Shown here: positions 1-8,435 of the stretch, one piece after another
How positions within the stretch are numbered: position 1 is the stretch's first letter
Layout: each line of letters starts with the position of its first letter
NCBI GenBank assembly: GCA_041576975.1
Contig: JBFGJY010000006.1
Span: forward strand, 1 to 58,038
Source of the DNA: JBFGJY01 sp041576975
Lineage (GTDB): Bacteria; Pseudomonadota; Gammaproteobacteria; UBA4575
Length of the DNA stretch: 58,038 bases
Reading direction: 5' to 3'
Notes under the pieces: generated by a model
Told to the model about the DNA's origin: nothing
Databases searched by the model: none
The model's input: the letters and a program-made list of their open reading frames with translations, nothing else
Position numbers and translations under genes: made by a program

Positions 1-441
1 ACGATTTCTATTTGTTACTACAGCTAGCAATAATTCCATAGATATTAATTCAAGCAGTACTGATTCAAATCTTTCCTCTAAAGGCGTAACTAGTCCAAAA
101 TAGTTCTTATAAGCAGCATCGAAAGCCCGATGTGCTGTTTTTTTAGCCTGTTCATTACTTCCAAATAAAACCTCAAAAATGTCCGTTCGAGAGATTTTGC
201 GTGCTTCTTTTATTTTAGGATGAAGCTTTTTGTTTTCTTTTACGTACTTAACAAGTTTGGCATCATCTATTGTCTTGCTGTCTTCTAACTTAATTAATTG
301 ACTAATTAGTCCAAGTTCCTCTAGTTTTGGTAATACATCATCTATGGCGTAATACATTGCATCATGTGTGTCCACCAAAGTGGCATGCCAATCAAATATA
401 ACTGTGGTAGGGGCAGCATATGGAATATCTAAAATGCTCAT
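1..441 (-). CDS. HAD-like hydrolase, 3' part cut by the window edge
   Basis: Open frame on the minus strand starting at ATG 441 and running off the left edge (147 codons visible). Near the N-terminus it reads VIFDWHATLVDTHD, which matches HAD motif I in position and hydrophobic context. D17 would be the nucleophile, but the second aspartate of the usual DxD is histidine (H19). The rest of the visible part is helical and charged, as expected of a cap domain, followed by a hydrophobic segment ending in VVTN that looks like HAD motif II. HAD enzymes are mostly phosphatases or phosphonatases. The substrate cannot be told from here. The family call is fairly safe, the function is not. Confidence 0.6.
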   Translation of the reverse strand, partial: MSILDIPYAAPTTVIFDWHATLVDTHDAMYYAIDDVLPKLEELGLISQLIKLEDSKTIDDAKLVKYVKENKKLHPKIKEARKISRTDIFEVLFGSNEQAKKTAHRAFDAAYKNYFGLVTPLEERFESVLLELISMELLLAVVTNRNR

Positions 442-458
442 TAGAGACGATTTTAAAG

Positions 459-842
459 TTATTTTTTATAAACTTGTATTGCTACGTAAACGCAATATAT
501 CAATACAATTAGCAATTCTATAAATTCTCGCGCTTGTTCAATGTAAGATTTATCTTCTTTCATAGGTGAAAAGATTTCACCATAATTTGAAGTTTGAAAA
601 TAGGTAATTACTCCAGGAAATGCTTGTATCAGCATAATTAAGCTGATTATGCTTCACATAATAGTCCATGCTTGAACACAAAATTTACAAATTCCAGTGT
701 AGGTAGTAAGTGCTAATAGTGCGGTTGCAAAGTAGATTGCGATCCATTTAAGACGATCTGGGTCATTCCGCTGAATGGCTGCAAAACTCAGCATTAAGAT
801 AATGAATAAGATGTGAAGCACTTTCATCTTAAGATTAAGCAT
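459..842 (-). pseudogene. TMEM220-like membrane protein interrupted by an in-frame TGA
   Basis: Starting at ATG 842 the frame reads 62 residues with a QRNDPD motif and two hydrophobic helices. It then meets TGA at 654-656 and continues without any shift of frame to TAA at 459-461, for 128 codons in all. The part after the stop codes for another hydrophobic helix, a PGV...YF stretch, a charged EQAREFIE segment and a last helix. That is the expected C-terminal half of the small TMEM220 family (xNDPDxxxW near the N-terminus). Function of the family is unknown. TGA is a normal stop here, since other genes end with it and prfB is present, so this is a nonsense mutation, a sequencing error or readthrough. 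Confidence 0.5.
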
Positions 843-926
843 GCGGCACTTTTAAATTTGCGCTGTTTATAGTTGAGATCGAATTAAAGTGTAGCAAGCC
901 AGAATAAGCTTGCGTGAAAGCAAAAT

Positions 927-1496
927 TTACCAGGTACGTGGTCGCCCTATATCAACATGTAAGAAATTGCTTTTTGCGTAATAACCAACACCACCAGCCT
1001 GAAGGGCGACAGCTGTATCGCGTAATTGAGTCAATTCAATGTCAGGTAGACGAATATCGATGGCTTTACCTTGCATATGTAAGCTTCGCTTGGCAACACC
1101 GCTACTTCCGCTACGTAACCTTTCATTGGTTTTAGGCGATCGATAGGCAGAGATGATATGGAAAGGGGCTTGAGAGCCTGAAGTTTCTCGCAACATATAT
1201 AGCAAGTCTAGTAGTGAATGATCGATTTCGTAGATCTCTTCTGCACGGTGATCACGTAAAATATAGTTAATTTCAGTAAGGCTATGGAGCTCATATGTGC
1301 CATTTGACCAATAGCAGCAGCTCAGCTTTTCGTTGGTATGCAGGTTTATAAAATCTAAAGTACGATCTGAAGTAATATTACTACTTGCTTGAATTACTTG
1401 AGGAAGTACAGCTGATGTTAAAGCTGCAGCAGAACATCTTAAAAGATTGCGACGACTAAAGTCAGTCGAGTCATGCGACTCGGCAGATTCACCCAC
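927..1496 (-). CDS. mepK: MepK-like murein endopeptidase (DUF882, peptidase M15 fold)
   Basis: A 189-residue protein with a twin-arginine signal near the N-terminus (SRRNLL followed by an Ala-rich hydrophobic stretch), so it is probably exported folded. The mature part has the DUF882/YcbK zinc peptidase pattern: SAYRSPKTN, then SLHMQGKAIDIRL giving the His and Asp ligands, then FLHVDIGRPRTW giving the last His at the extreme C-terminus. E. coli MepK cleaves mDap-mDap (3-3) crosslinks, the bonds made by L,D-transpeptidases. Here it lies 29 bp downstream of an ldtD-like gene on the same strand, so maker and cleaver of the same bond are probably co-transcribed. Confidence 0.87.
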   Translation of the reverse strand: MGESAESHDSTDFSRRNLLRCSAAALTSAVLPQVIQASSNITSDRTLDFINLHTNEKLSCCYWSNGTYELHSLTEINYILRDHRAEEIYEIDHSLLDLLYMLRETSGSQAPFHIISAYRSPKTNERLRSGSSGVAKRSLHMQGKAIDIRLPDIELTQLRDTAVALQAGGVGYYAKSNFLHVDIGRPRTW

Positions 1497-1525
1497 AATT
1501 TTCCCTTATTTAAATGCGTATAATT

Positions 1526-3214
1526 TTAATTCGCCGCATTATACAAGGAATTTGCGAAATTCCTATCTCGTTTGTAGATGTCTGGTCGAAAATTTACGAC
1601 GCCCTGGTCATCAACCCAGGCCGTCATATAAGTGATGTGTATGGGTATAGGGTTGTCGAGTTTAACGGTTTTAGTTCTACTGCGATTGACGAGGAAATAC
1701 AGATCATCTTTTGACCAGAGGTTGTTATTAGCTAGTAGTACTTCTGCAAGACCAAATGCATCTTCCACACGTATGCATCCATGGCTAAAGGCACGTTGAC
1801 TGTGTGTAAAGAGGCTACGAACAGGGGTGTCATGTAAATATACGTTATATGCATTTGGAAAGTTGAATTTTATACGACCCAATGAGTTTTTTGCCCCTGG
1901 TTCTTGACGTATTCGCAATGGAGTACCAGTGAGATCCATACTTGACCAGTCAACTGTCTCTGGGTTTATCTCATGAGTTTGGTTATTAAATATACCTAAC
2001 ACCTTCATATTATGTTTAGTGAGATAATCGGGATCTTGCCGAATCATGGGTATTATTTCTTCGCTAGTAATTGAATTTGGTACGTTCCAATACGGATTTA
2101 ATATGAGTTCAGTAAGTTCAGAGGAAAACACTGGTGTCTTATTTTTCCTTTTTCCTACCACAACGCGAGATTGATAAATAGTTTTTCCGTTCTCATTTAC
2201 ATATAACTGATATTCGGGAATATTAATTATCAAATGTAGATCTTGACTAAACTCTGGTAGATATCTTGAGCGCTCAAGGTTAAGCTCTAGCTGGTGAATG
2301 CGATCTGTAATTGGTCTATTAATTTCATATACTGTATTTTTTCCCAATATCCCATCTGCCTCTAATCCGTGACGACTTTGGAAATTGCTAATAGCTAATG
2401 CAATCGATTCATCTAATACATCACTGTGTAAATCTAATGTATCACTATGCATGTCATTGCCGGTGTAATCGCCATAAGCATGTAGTCGTTTTCTAAGTTT
2501 GATAATCTCCGGTGATTTATCGCCGATAGTAAATGATCTTTTATTCAAAACTATTGGTTCATATTCATCTTGTAATGAACGATATTTTTTCAACGCTAGA
2601 ACTAGTTTTGAATGGCTAGGATTTATAGGCTGTAAATTTTCAAGTGCGATGGCTATGGCATGGTTGTCAATCGCTTCATTTAAAATTTCGATTAGAGAAT
2701 ATTCTTTATTTTCTACTGGGCTTGTTCCAATGTACTTGCCTTTTTCAAGGTGACTTGCAAGTTTTATATAGGCATGGGTAAAAGTTATGTCTGACTTATT
2801 CAAATGTTCTGTGTCATTTATTGTCGAACTTAAAAGGTACTGAATGGCATTTACATCATAATCAACAGGATTAAGACCAAAATCACCTGCATGCCGAATA
2901 ATTTCAAATAGTTCTAGAGCATTGGCGTTATATTGCTCACCATTGCTCCAGATAAGATTGTAATTACGTAATTGATATAGCTTAATTACCTCATCCTTTA
3001 GAGACAAAGATGAGTTATTTAAAGCATAGATCAAACTAGTTTGTTGTGTATTACCTGGATCAGAAACATCAACAAGAGTGTTTTGGCTATTTGCGAGTAT
3101 AGATGTAGAGCAAACTATACCGATCAAGCCAACAATAATTCTTGATAATAGAATTGTATTGGCCTTAATAGGAGCCCAATTAGCAGCTTTTTTCAACTGC
3201 ATGTACATTCTCAC
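1526..3214 (-). CDS. ldtD: L,D-transpeptidase of the YcbB/LdtD type
   Basis: A 562-residue exported enzyme that forms 3-3 crosslinks in peptidoglycan. The N-terminus has a long signal or anchor segment around residues 20-42. A peptidoglycan-binding-like region lies around 230-300 (IIKLRKRLHAYGD ... HGLEADGILGKNT). The YkuD catalytic domain covers about 330-500 and carries the motif SHGCIRVED with the nucleophilic cysteine near residue 481. Length and domain order fit LdtD, which is about 600 residues. Two or three Met codons compete as start (3214, 3208, 3202); the last leaves a tidy MQLKKA signal start. Upstream of the mepK-like gene in a likely two-gene operon. Confidence 0.9.
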   Translation of the reverse strand: MRMYMQLKKAANWAPIKANTILLSRIIVGLIGIVCSTSILANSQNTLVDVSDPGNTQQTSLIYALNNSSLSLKDEVIKLYQLRNYNLIWSNGEQYNANALELFEIIRHAGDFGLNPVDYDVNAIQYLLSSTINDTEHLNKSDITFTHAYIKLASHLEKGKYIGTSPVENKEYSLIEILNEAIDNHAIAIALENLQPINPSHSKLVLALKKYRSLQDEYEPIVLNKRSFTIGDKSPEIIKLRKRLHAYGDYTGNDMHSDTLDLHSDVLDESIALAISNFQSRHGLEADGILGKNTVYEINRPITDRIHQLELNLERSRYLPEFSQDLHLIINIPEYQLYVNENGKTIYQSRVVVGKRKNKTPVFSSELTELILNPYWNVPNSITSEEIIPMIRQDPDYLTKHNMKVLGIFNNQTHEINPETVDWSSMDLTGTPLRIRQEPGAKNSLGRIKFNFPNAYNVYLHDTPVRSLFTHSQRAFSHGCIRVEDAFGLAEVLLANNNLWSKDDLYFLVNRSRTKTVKLDNPIPIHITYMTAWVDDQGVVNFRPDIYKRDRNFANSLYNAAN

Positions 3215-3548
3215 CTTCCATCACGTGTTATTAATTTCTTCTTGTATTCAACTACTTACTTTATGTCGAAACACTTATGACTTCTTTGTTATAGGTCACA
3301 ATCAATAGTAAAAAATAGGCTTCAGCTATATCGCAGCGCACTAAAAAATAATGAGATTTTCTCTATATAAAGACCCACCATTTCAGGGATTTATAACAAT
3401 AGTTTTAGAAGTGTTTGAGCGAGCTTTATGAATTCTATTTTTATATAGAGCTATGACTATATTATTTAGCTAGCGCAATGCGAATTCCATATAAATACTG
3501 ATAGAATTCAAAATTGATTAAAAATAAAAAAATTAAAGTATTGAGCTA
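3215..3548. other. intergenic region between ldtD and cysS (divergent promoters expected)
   Basis: 334 bp between two divergently transcribed genes. It is very AT-rich with several TATA-like stretches (for example near 3366 and 3443-3452) and must hold both promoters. I see no ORF, RNA gene or convincing repeat in it. Confidence 0.5.
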
Positions 3549-4925
3549 ATGAACATACATATATACAACACACTCGCTCGCACAAAAGAAGAATTTTTTC
3601 CCTCTGACCCTAAGCGAGTAACGATGTATGTGTGTGGACCTACTGTTTATAGTCATCCACATATAGGCAATGCACGACCAGCTGTCGTTTTTGATGTGTT
3701 TTATCGATTGCTCCAACTTGAATTTGCGAATGTCATCTATACGCGGAATATTACGGATGTAGATGACAAAATTAATGCTGCAGCAATAAATGAAAATGTT
3801 CCGATTGAAACAATTAGCACTCGCTATACACAGATCTATCATCAAGATATGGCAGAGTTAGGAGTATTGCCACCAACTATTGAGCCTCGAGTAACTGAGC
3901 ATATGCCGCAAATCATAGATATGATTAAGCGGTTGATTGCAGCAGGGAACGCTTATGAAGCAGAAGGACATGTGCTCTTTCATGTGCCTTCATATTCTGA
4001 ATATGGAAAATTATCGGGTCGTAATCAAAAAGAGATGATTGCTGGCGCACGTGTAGAAGTTGCACCATTTAAAAAAGATCCTGCAGATTTTGTTTTATGG
4101 AAACCATCGAGTAAAGACCAACCTTCATGGGAAAGTCCCTGGGGAGGAGGCCGTCCTGGGTGGCATATTGAATGTTCAACAATGATAGAACAACATCTTG
4201 GTGAAACAATTGATATTCATGGCGGAGGGCAAGATTTGGTTTTCCCGCATCATGAAAATGAAAGAGCACAAAGTACTTGTGTACATAGAGGTAAATTGTT
4301 TAGTCGCTATTGGATGCACAATGGTTTTGTAAATGTTGAACATGAGAAAATGTCAAAATCACTTGGAAATGTTTTATTGGTTCATGAAATACTTAAGCAT
4401 GCGCCTGGAGAAGCAATACGCTTTACCTTGCTTGGCACACATTATCGTAGCCCATTAGATTGGACAGATGATGCGCTTAATCAATCGCGCAGGAATTTGG
4501 ATCGCTTGTATGGTGCTTTAGAAGAGTTGCAAGATGTAAAAGTTGAAGTATCTGCTATAGATATCCCTGCTACGTTTATTGAGGCACTTAAAGACGATTT
4601 GAATACCCCTGCAGCTATAGCAGAGTTACATAAATTAGCCAAACAGGCTAATACTGTATCCAATGAAAAGTTACGAGAAAAAATTAAAAGGCAATTGTTA
4701 GCGGCAGGTAATCTGCTTGGCATACTACAACAAGATCCTGCCACATGGTTTCGTGGTATGGGTGATATCGATGAGGATGAGATCCAAGCTTTAATTGAAT
4801 CAAGAGCTAATGCAAAAAAAGATAAGAACTTTAAATTGGCAGATCAAATTCGAGATCAATTAACTACGATGGGAATAGAAATCCAAGACCGATCAGATGG
4901 ATCTTCGACTTGGAGAAAGACATGA
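3549..4925 (+). CDS. cysS: cysteinyl-tRNA synthetase
   Basis: A 458-residue class I aminoacyl-tRNA synthetase that charges tRNA-Cys in the cytoplasm. The HIGH signature appears as HIGN at residues 38-41 in GPTVYSHPHIGN, preceded by the zinc-ligand Cys29 (MYVCGPT). The further zinc ligands are in HIECSTM and FPHHENE, and the KMSKS loop is EKMSKSLGN near residues 265-273. Length is normal for the family. The gene stands alone on the plus strand. The next gene starts 21 bp after its stop, so the two may share a transcript. Confidence 0.97.
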   Translation: MNIHIYNTLARTKEEFFPSDPKRVTMYVCGPTVYSHPHIGNARPAVVFDVFYRLLQLEFANVIYTRNITDVDDKINAAAINENVPIETISTRYTQIYHQDMAELGVLPPTIEPRVTEHMPQIIDMIKRLIAAGNAYEAEGHVLFHVPSYSEYGKLSGRNQKEMIAGARVEVAPFKKDPADFVLWKPSSKDQPSWESPWGGGRPGWHIECSTMIEQHLGETIDIHGGGQDLVFPHHENERAQSTCVHRGKLFSRYWMHNGFVNVEHEKMSKSLGNVLLVHEILKHAPGEAIRFTLLGTHYRSPLDWTDDALNQSRRNLDRLYGALEELQDVKVEVSAIDIPATFIEALKDDLNTPAAIAELHKLAKQANTVSNEKLREKIKRQLLAAGNLLGILQQDPATWFRGMGDIDEDEIQALIESRANAKKDKNFKLADQIRDQLTTMGIEIQDRSDGSSTWRKT

Positions 4926-4946
4926 ATAAAGATTTGGAGAGCTAAT

Positions 4947-5654
4947 ATGAAAGATGTTATACAAGCTCAGGAAGATGAAGTAAAAACTAAAGGCTTTAGT
5001 GGCAAGCAAGTTTTGCTTATCGTATTGGTGACTTTACTGGTTGCAATTGTTTGCACATATGTTGTGTTGCAGCGCTATGTGTTTTTAAAAGAGTTTACTC
5101 CTGTCTCGCTTAGCGCATCTGAAACTCAAGAATTAAATCAAAAACTACAGGTGCTTGGCATTCAACCTGATACTCGTTCAAATACACTATCTACTGATAC
5201 TGGTTTACAGGAAAAAGAGGAACCAAATCTTGAACCAGAACCATATAGTGAAGACCCTGAAAAGCGTAAAATTAAATTGAGCGAAAAAGAACTTAATGCC
5301 ATGTTGGCGAACAACACTGATTTAGCTAAACGTCTGGCAATTGATTTATCTGAGAATCTTGCGAGTGCGAAGATGTTAATCCCTATGGATGAAGATTTTC
5401 CGATTTTAGGTGGCAAAACTTTGCGTGTGAATGCAGGTCTTGGAATATCTTTTATAAATGACAAGCCGGTAGTTATCCTAAAAGGTGTTAGCATTATGGG
5501 AGTACCAATTCCAAATGCATGGTTGGGAAATTTAAAAAATGTAGATCTTGTACAAGAGTTTGGGATGGAGAGTGGATTTTGGAAAACTTTTGCAGCAGGT
5601 GTGGAGTATGTAAATGTGCAAGATGGAATGCTGCAGATCAAACTTAAGGAGTAG
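4947..5654 (+). CDS. membrane-anchored protein of unknown function
   Basis: 235 residues. The N-terminus is charged and cytoplasmic, followed by one strong transmembrane helix at about residues 22-45 (KQVLLIVLVTLLVAIVC). An acidic, proline/glutamate-rich linker at about 75-110 (EKEEPNLEPEPYSEDPEKRK) leads to a C-terminal domain of about 125 residues with alternating hydrophobic residues suggesting beta strands. KLSEKELNAML begins this domain, in the manner of small anchored YpmS/DUF2140-like lipid-interacting proteins. That resemblance is weak and I do not assign a function. It follows cysS by 21 bp with a reasonable ribosome-binding site (GGAGAG). Confidence 0.75.
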   Translation: MKDVIQAQEDEVKTKGFSGKQVLLIVLVTLLVAIVCTYVVLQRYVFLKEFTPVSLSASETQELNQKLQVLGIQPDTRSNTLSTDTGLQEKEEPNLEPEPYSEDPEKRKIKLSEKELNAMLANNTDLAKRLAIDLSENLASAKMLIPMDEDFPILGGKTLRVNAGLGISFINDKPVVILKGVSIMGVPIPNAWLGNLKNVDLVQEFGMESGFWKTFAAGVEYVNVQDGMLQIKLKE

Positions 5655-5691
5655 TTGTTATAGGGCACAGGGTACTTTTAATAATGATGAA

Positions 5692-5789
5692 TTTTGTTTT
5701 AATACGATGTGTAGTGTTTTTGAGATGCGTAATTTGCATGCACGTAAATGAGGATCGCAGAAAATGCCACGCATCGTATTAAAACAAAA
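5692..5789. repeat. 18-bp perfect inverted repeat with 62-nt loop
   Basis: TTTTGTTTTAATACGATG at 5692-5709 is exactly complementary to CATCGTATTAAAACAAAA at 5772-5789. It lies between the anchored-protein gene and a small ORF. It could be a folded RNA leader, a paired binding site, or the remnant ends of a small non-autonomous element. I found no second copy in this window. Confidence 0.6.
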
Positions 5790-5812
5790 GGCGTATTTTT
5801 AAAGGCGACCTG

Positions 5813-6061
5813 ATGCGTGGGTTAGTACCACCGGACCCTGATGGCGGTGTATCAAGGGTTCAATATGCAGTTGTCTACGTGCCTAAGCGCAATCGAAATC
5901 GTTTTGCGGCAAATTGTGTAGAAATAAAATCCAGTGAGGAAGAGGCACTTGCAGCCTCAGATGATAAAAATAAACAGTTTGCAGCAAAGCTTTTAGGCCC
6001 CTCTAAGTCTTCCGAAGGGCAACTTATCTACTATTTAATCGAATGGTTAAAGCCAAATTAG
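5813..6061 (+). CDS. small hypothetical protein
   Basis: 82 codons from ATG 5813 to TAG 6059-6061. The product is soluble, with a basic patch (PKRNRNR), an acidic Ser/Glu/Ala-rich middle and a hydrophobic C-terminus (GQLIYYLIEWLKPN). I recognise no family. The start is preceded by AAAGGCGACC, a weak ribosome-binding site, and by the right arm of the inverted repeat. Coding potential is plausible from the amino-acid composition but not proven. Confidence 0.4.
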   Translation: MRGLVPPDPDGGVSRVQYAVVYVPKRNRNRFAANCVEIKSSEEEALAASDDKNKQFAAKLLGPSKSSEGQLIYYLIEWLKPN

Positions 6062-6200
6062 GAGCAATATAATATAAATTTTTTCTCACGATTAATGAGT
6101 TTTATTTAAAATCCCACATTCCTAATTGTTTGCACATTTCTTGCAACATCGATTCGATTAGTTTGGTCATACTATAAATTCCAAAATTAAGAGAACGGTT

Positions 6201-6581
6201 ATGAATAAGCTTAAACTTATTGGACCGATGATAATTGGAATAGCTGTGCTGATGCTATCTTCACAGTCTCATGCTGACGACGGGGTATATGGCTATCTCG
6301 GATATCATGAGTATCCATGGAATATTCTCATTGGTTACAGAGATTATGGCAGAGGTTATTACCCGCCTCGCCATCACTACTACAACGGATATCGTGGTTA
6401 TGGGCGTCATAATTATAAGCGCCACTATCATTACAACCCCCATTATTATGGCTACAGACGAGGATACGGACATCACTATAAAAATCATTATGGCTACGGA
6501 AGAGGGTACGGGCATCGTTATAAACGTAATTATGGATACGGACGAGGGTACGGAAATTACTACCGACACTATAGACACTAA
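6201..6581 (+). CDS. secreted Gly/Tyr/His/Arg-rich repeat protein
   Basis: 126 residues with a clear Sec signal peptide (residues 1 to about 25, ending SQSHADD). The mature chain consists almost entirely of Tyr, Gly, His and Arg. The C-terminal third has three 14-residue tandem units of the form YGYxRGYGxxYxxx, encoded by a 42-bp DNA repeat. No cysteine is present in the mature chain. Such low-complexity exported proteins may bind metal or form extended or phase-separating structures. Sulfur-globule proteins share a Gly/Tyr-rich character but differ in detail, so that link is only a guess. A terminator-like hairpin and then a second protein of the same style follow. Confidence 0.7.
   Translation: MNKLKLIGPMIIGIAVLMLSSQSHADDGVYGYLGYHEYPWNILIGYRDYGRGYYPPRHHYYNGYRGYGRHNYKRHYHYNPHYYGYRRGYGHHYKNHYGYGRGYGHRYKRNYGYGRGYGNYYRHYRH
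6447..6572 (+). repeat. three tandem 42-bp coding repeats
   Basis: Units at 6447-6488, 6489-6530 and 6531-6572. Each starts TATGG(C/A)TACxGA and encodes a 14-residue YGYxRGYG-type unit. The units keep their length exactly while diverging at many third positions, which points to older duplication under selection for the repeat pattern. Confidence 0.75.
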
Positions 6582-6591
6582 TACAAATTCG

Positions 6592-6621
6592 GCATCATTA
6601 GTTTTGATGGTGCTTTTTTTT
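6592..6621 (+). terminator. probable rho-independent terminator or attenuator
   Basis: A 7-bp stem with one G-T pair (GCATCAT 6592-6598 with GATGGTGC arm 6607-6613) and an 8-nt loop, followed directly by eight T. It lies between the two repeat-protein genes and may reduce expression of the second. Confidence 0.65.
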
Positions 6622-6644
6622 CATTAAGCAAAAGGAAGTTAGCT

Positions 6645-7226
6645 ATGAGTAAAGCAAAAATGATTTGGCCACTCGTTATTGGTTTTCTTGCATTAGCGCT
6701 ATGCACGCAAGTTCATGCAAGAGATTACAGGCATGGTAACTATTATGATTCAGGTCATATAGGGCATTACAATAAATACCGTACTTATTATGGTCACCAT
6801 CGTAACCCCTACGGTAGATATCGTGCACATAACAAACATAATTATAAACAGCATCGAGGGTATGGATATGATAAACATGCTTACAAGCAGCGTGGACATA
6901 ATCGTGAGTATGATCGCCGCTATCTAGGCTACGATCGACATCGAACCAATAGATATAATCGTTCTCATCGTTATGATAAACACGCATATACATATCGAGA
7001 CCACAATCAATATCGTAACGGATATCATCGCGACTATGATAGAAAACACCATTCTCGAGATCGTCATCAAATGGATCATGGGAAACATGATCGTGGAGAT
7101 GATATGAGATCAGACCGGCAGCGAAATCGCATGAACCAAGACCGAAGACAAACTAGAAGCGATTCAGATAGAAGAAGGGATTCAAACAGACGTGAAGACC
7201 GACAACGGCAAGTATCTCGACGCTAG
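6645..7226 (+). CDS. secreted His/Arg/Tyr/Asp-rich low-complexity protein
   Basis: 193 residues with a Sec signal peptide of the same style as the preceding gene (MSKAKMIWPLVIGFLALALC up to VHARD). The mature part begins Tyr/His/Gly-rich (HGNYYDSGHIGHYNKYR) and becomes strongly Arg/Asp/Gln-rich towards the C-terminus (DRQRNRMNQDRRQTRSDSDR). It has no cysteine in the mature chain and no predicted globular core. Probably a diverged tandem relative of the gene at 6201, since the signal peptides align and both are Tyr/His/Arg-rich. The basic tail could bind nucleic acid, polysaccharide or metal. The function is unknown. A good ribosome-binding site (AAAGGAAG) precedes the ATG. Confidence 0.7.
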   Translation: MSKAKMIWPLVIGFLALALCTQVHARDYRHGNYYDSGHIGHYNKYRTYYGHHRNPYGRYRAHNKHNYKQHRGYGYDKHAYKQRGHNREYDRRYLGYDRHRTNRYNRSHRYDKHAYTYRDHNQYRNGYHRDYDRKHHSRDRHQMDHGKHDRGDDMRSDRQRNRMNQDRRQTRSDSDRRRDSNRREDRQRQVSRR

Positions 7227-7250
7227 TTGTAACTATTCATCTTATGTACA

Positions 7251-7280
7251 AAAGCGGTGTTCATTGCACCGCTTTTTTTT
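7251..7280 (+). terminator. rho-independent terminator after the repeat-protein pair
   Basis: A 9-bp perfect stem (AAAGCGGTG 7251-7259 with CACCGCTTT 7267-7275), a 7-nt loop, and a T-run to 7280. Confidence 0.88.
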
Positions 7281-7357
7281 ATGAGAATAGTCATATTCAT
7301 TCCAATATATAGATTATTGATAAATATTCTAGAGCTTAGTAGCCTTAATCTACTAGA

Positions 7358-8356
7358 ATGAGGTTCATGGATACTTCAACTATATATATAGAAGCTCCAG
7401 CTCGGTTGCATCTTGGATTTTTAGACTTGGAAGGAAGTTTAGGAAGACGTTACGGGAGTCTTGGGCTTACGCTCAATGGCATTGCAACCAAAATCAGAGT
7501 ACATCGTGCGGATCAAATTGATGTTCTCAATGATCCATCTGGACGAGTGCAAAAATATGCGGAAAAGTTTTTTGCCCGCAAAGGGCTGGCTGGTGGCTGT
7601 CAAATTGAAGTCATTGAGCAGATTCTTGATCACTCTGGGTTAGGTTCGGGAACTCAGTTAGCGCTAGCTGTAGGTACTGCAATTGCAAAGCTCTATGAAC
7701 TAAAGTGTAATAGCTCGGAAATTGCTGCGATACTTAATCGTGGTGCACGATCTGGAATCGGTGTAGGGGCATTTCAGCAGGGCGGATTTTTAGTCGATGC
7801 AGGAAGAGACACCAATAGCACTATTCCACCTATTATCTCGCGTATGTGTTTTCCATCAAATTGGCGCATATTACTGGTATTTGATTTAAACTACCGTGGA
7901 TTGTATGGAAAAGATGAGCATACTTCATTTTCTGCTTTACCATCATTTTCTTCACAAATTGCAGCGTATTTGTGTCGACTAGTAATGATGCAGATTTTGC
8001 CCGCAATTAGTGAACAGAATATTGATATATTTAATCAGGGAATTCATGAAATACAAAGATGTTTAGGAGAATTTTTCGCGTCTGCGCAAGGAGGACGCTA
8101 TACTAGTGTTTCTGTCGGCAGCGCTATGGCTTATCTTGAATCTTTGGGTATACAGGGTGTAGGGCAAAGTTCATGGGGCCCAACCGGATTTGCGTTTGTT
8201 GATAGTGAGACTCAGGCTCATACGCTCTTGCGAGAGCTGCAAACAAAGTTTAGTAGTAATCATGAGATACAATTTAAAATAGTATCTGGAAGAAACACAG
8301 GTGCAGTAATAGAACAACAAGACATCGTTTCTTTGTCAAACGCAATAAAGTCATAA
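7358..8356 (+). CDS. mptG: beta-ribofuranosylaminobenzene 5'-phosphate synthase
   Basis: 332 residues. The enzyme condenses p-aminobenzoate with phosphoribosyl pyrophosphate, releasing CO2 and pyrophosphate. This is the first committed step that gives methanopterin its distinctive arylamine. It has the GHMP-kinase-like fold: EAPARLHLGFLDLEGS at the N-terminus, then LDHSGLGSGTQLALAVG near residues 87-103, corresponding to the phosphate-binding loop of GHMP proteins, and AQGGRYTSVSVG later. It is the first gene of the main C1 island, about 80 bp before mtdB. ATG 7358 or the internal ATG at 7367 could start it. pabB, which makes its aromatic substrate, is in the same island. Confidence 0.93.
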   Translation: MRFMDTSTIYIEAPARLHLGFLDLEGSLGRRYGSLGLTLNGIATKIRVHRADQIDVLNDPSGRVQKYAEKFFARKGLAGGCQIEVIEQILDHSGLGSGTQLALAVGTAIAKLYELKCNSSEIAAILNRGARSGIGVGAFQQGGFLVDAGRDTNSTIPPIISRMCFPSNWRILLVFDLNYRGLYGKDEHTSFSALPSFSSQIAAYLCRLVMMQILPAISEQNIDIFNQGIHEIQRCLGEFFASAQGGRYTSVSVGSAMAYLESLGIQGVGQSSWGPTGFAFVDSETQAHTLLRELQTKFSSNHEIQFKIVSGRNTGAVIEQQDIVSLSNAIKS

Positions 8357-8373
8357 AGCCAAACTACAAGAAG

Positions 8374-8393
8374 AACACAAGCTAACTTGTGTT
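8374..8393 (+). other. intercistronic hairpin between mptG and mtdB
   Basis: AACACAAG (8374-8381), loop CTAA, CTTGTGTT (8386-8393): a perfect 8-bp stem followed by a T/A-rich stretch without a solid T-run. It may be a leaky terminator or an mRNA processing/stability element that lets mtdB be expressed at a different level. Confidence 0.45.
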
Positions 8394-8435
8394 TAGATTT
8401 TATTTGTTAATAATTTATCTTAAGAGAGAAAAATA

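Noticed and set aside
894..913. GCAAGC/GCTTGC hairpin downstream of mepK
   Set aside because: Only 6 bp and no T-run on the relevant strand; too weak for a terminator call.
5162..5668. 168-codon frame on the minus strand of the anchored-protein gene
   Set aside because: No family pattern and poor composition. The plus-strand gene has a transmembrane helix, linker and ribosome-binding site.
6261..6627. Long Ile/Met/Val-rich or Thr-rich frames overlapping the Tyr/His-rich protein genes on both strands
   Set aside because: Produced by the repeat composition of the real gene. The plus-strand frame 6201-6581 has the signal peptide and repeat logic.
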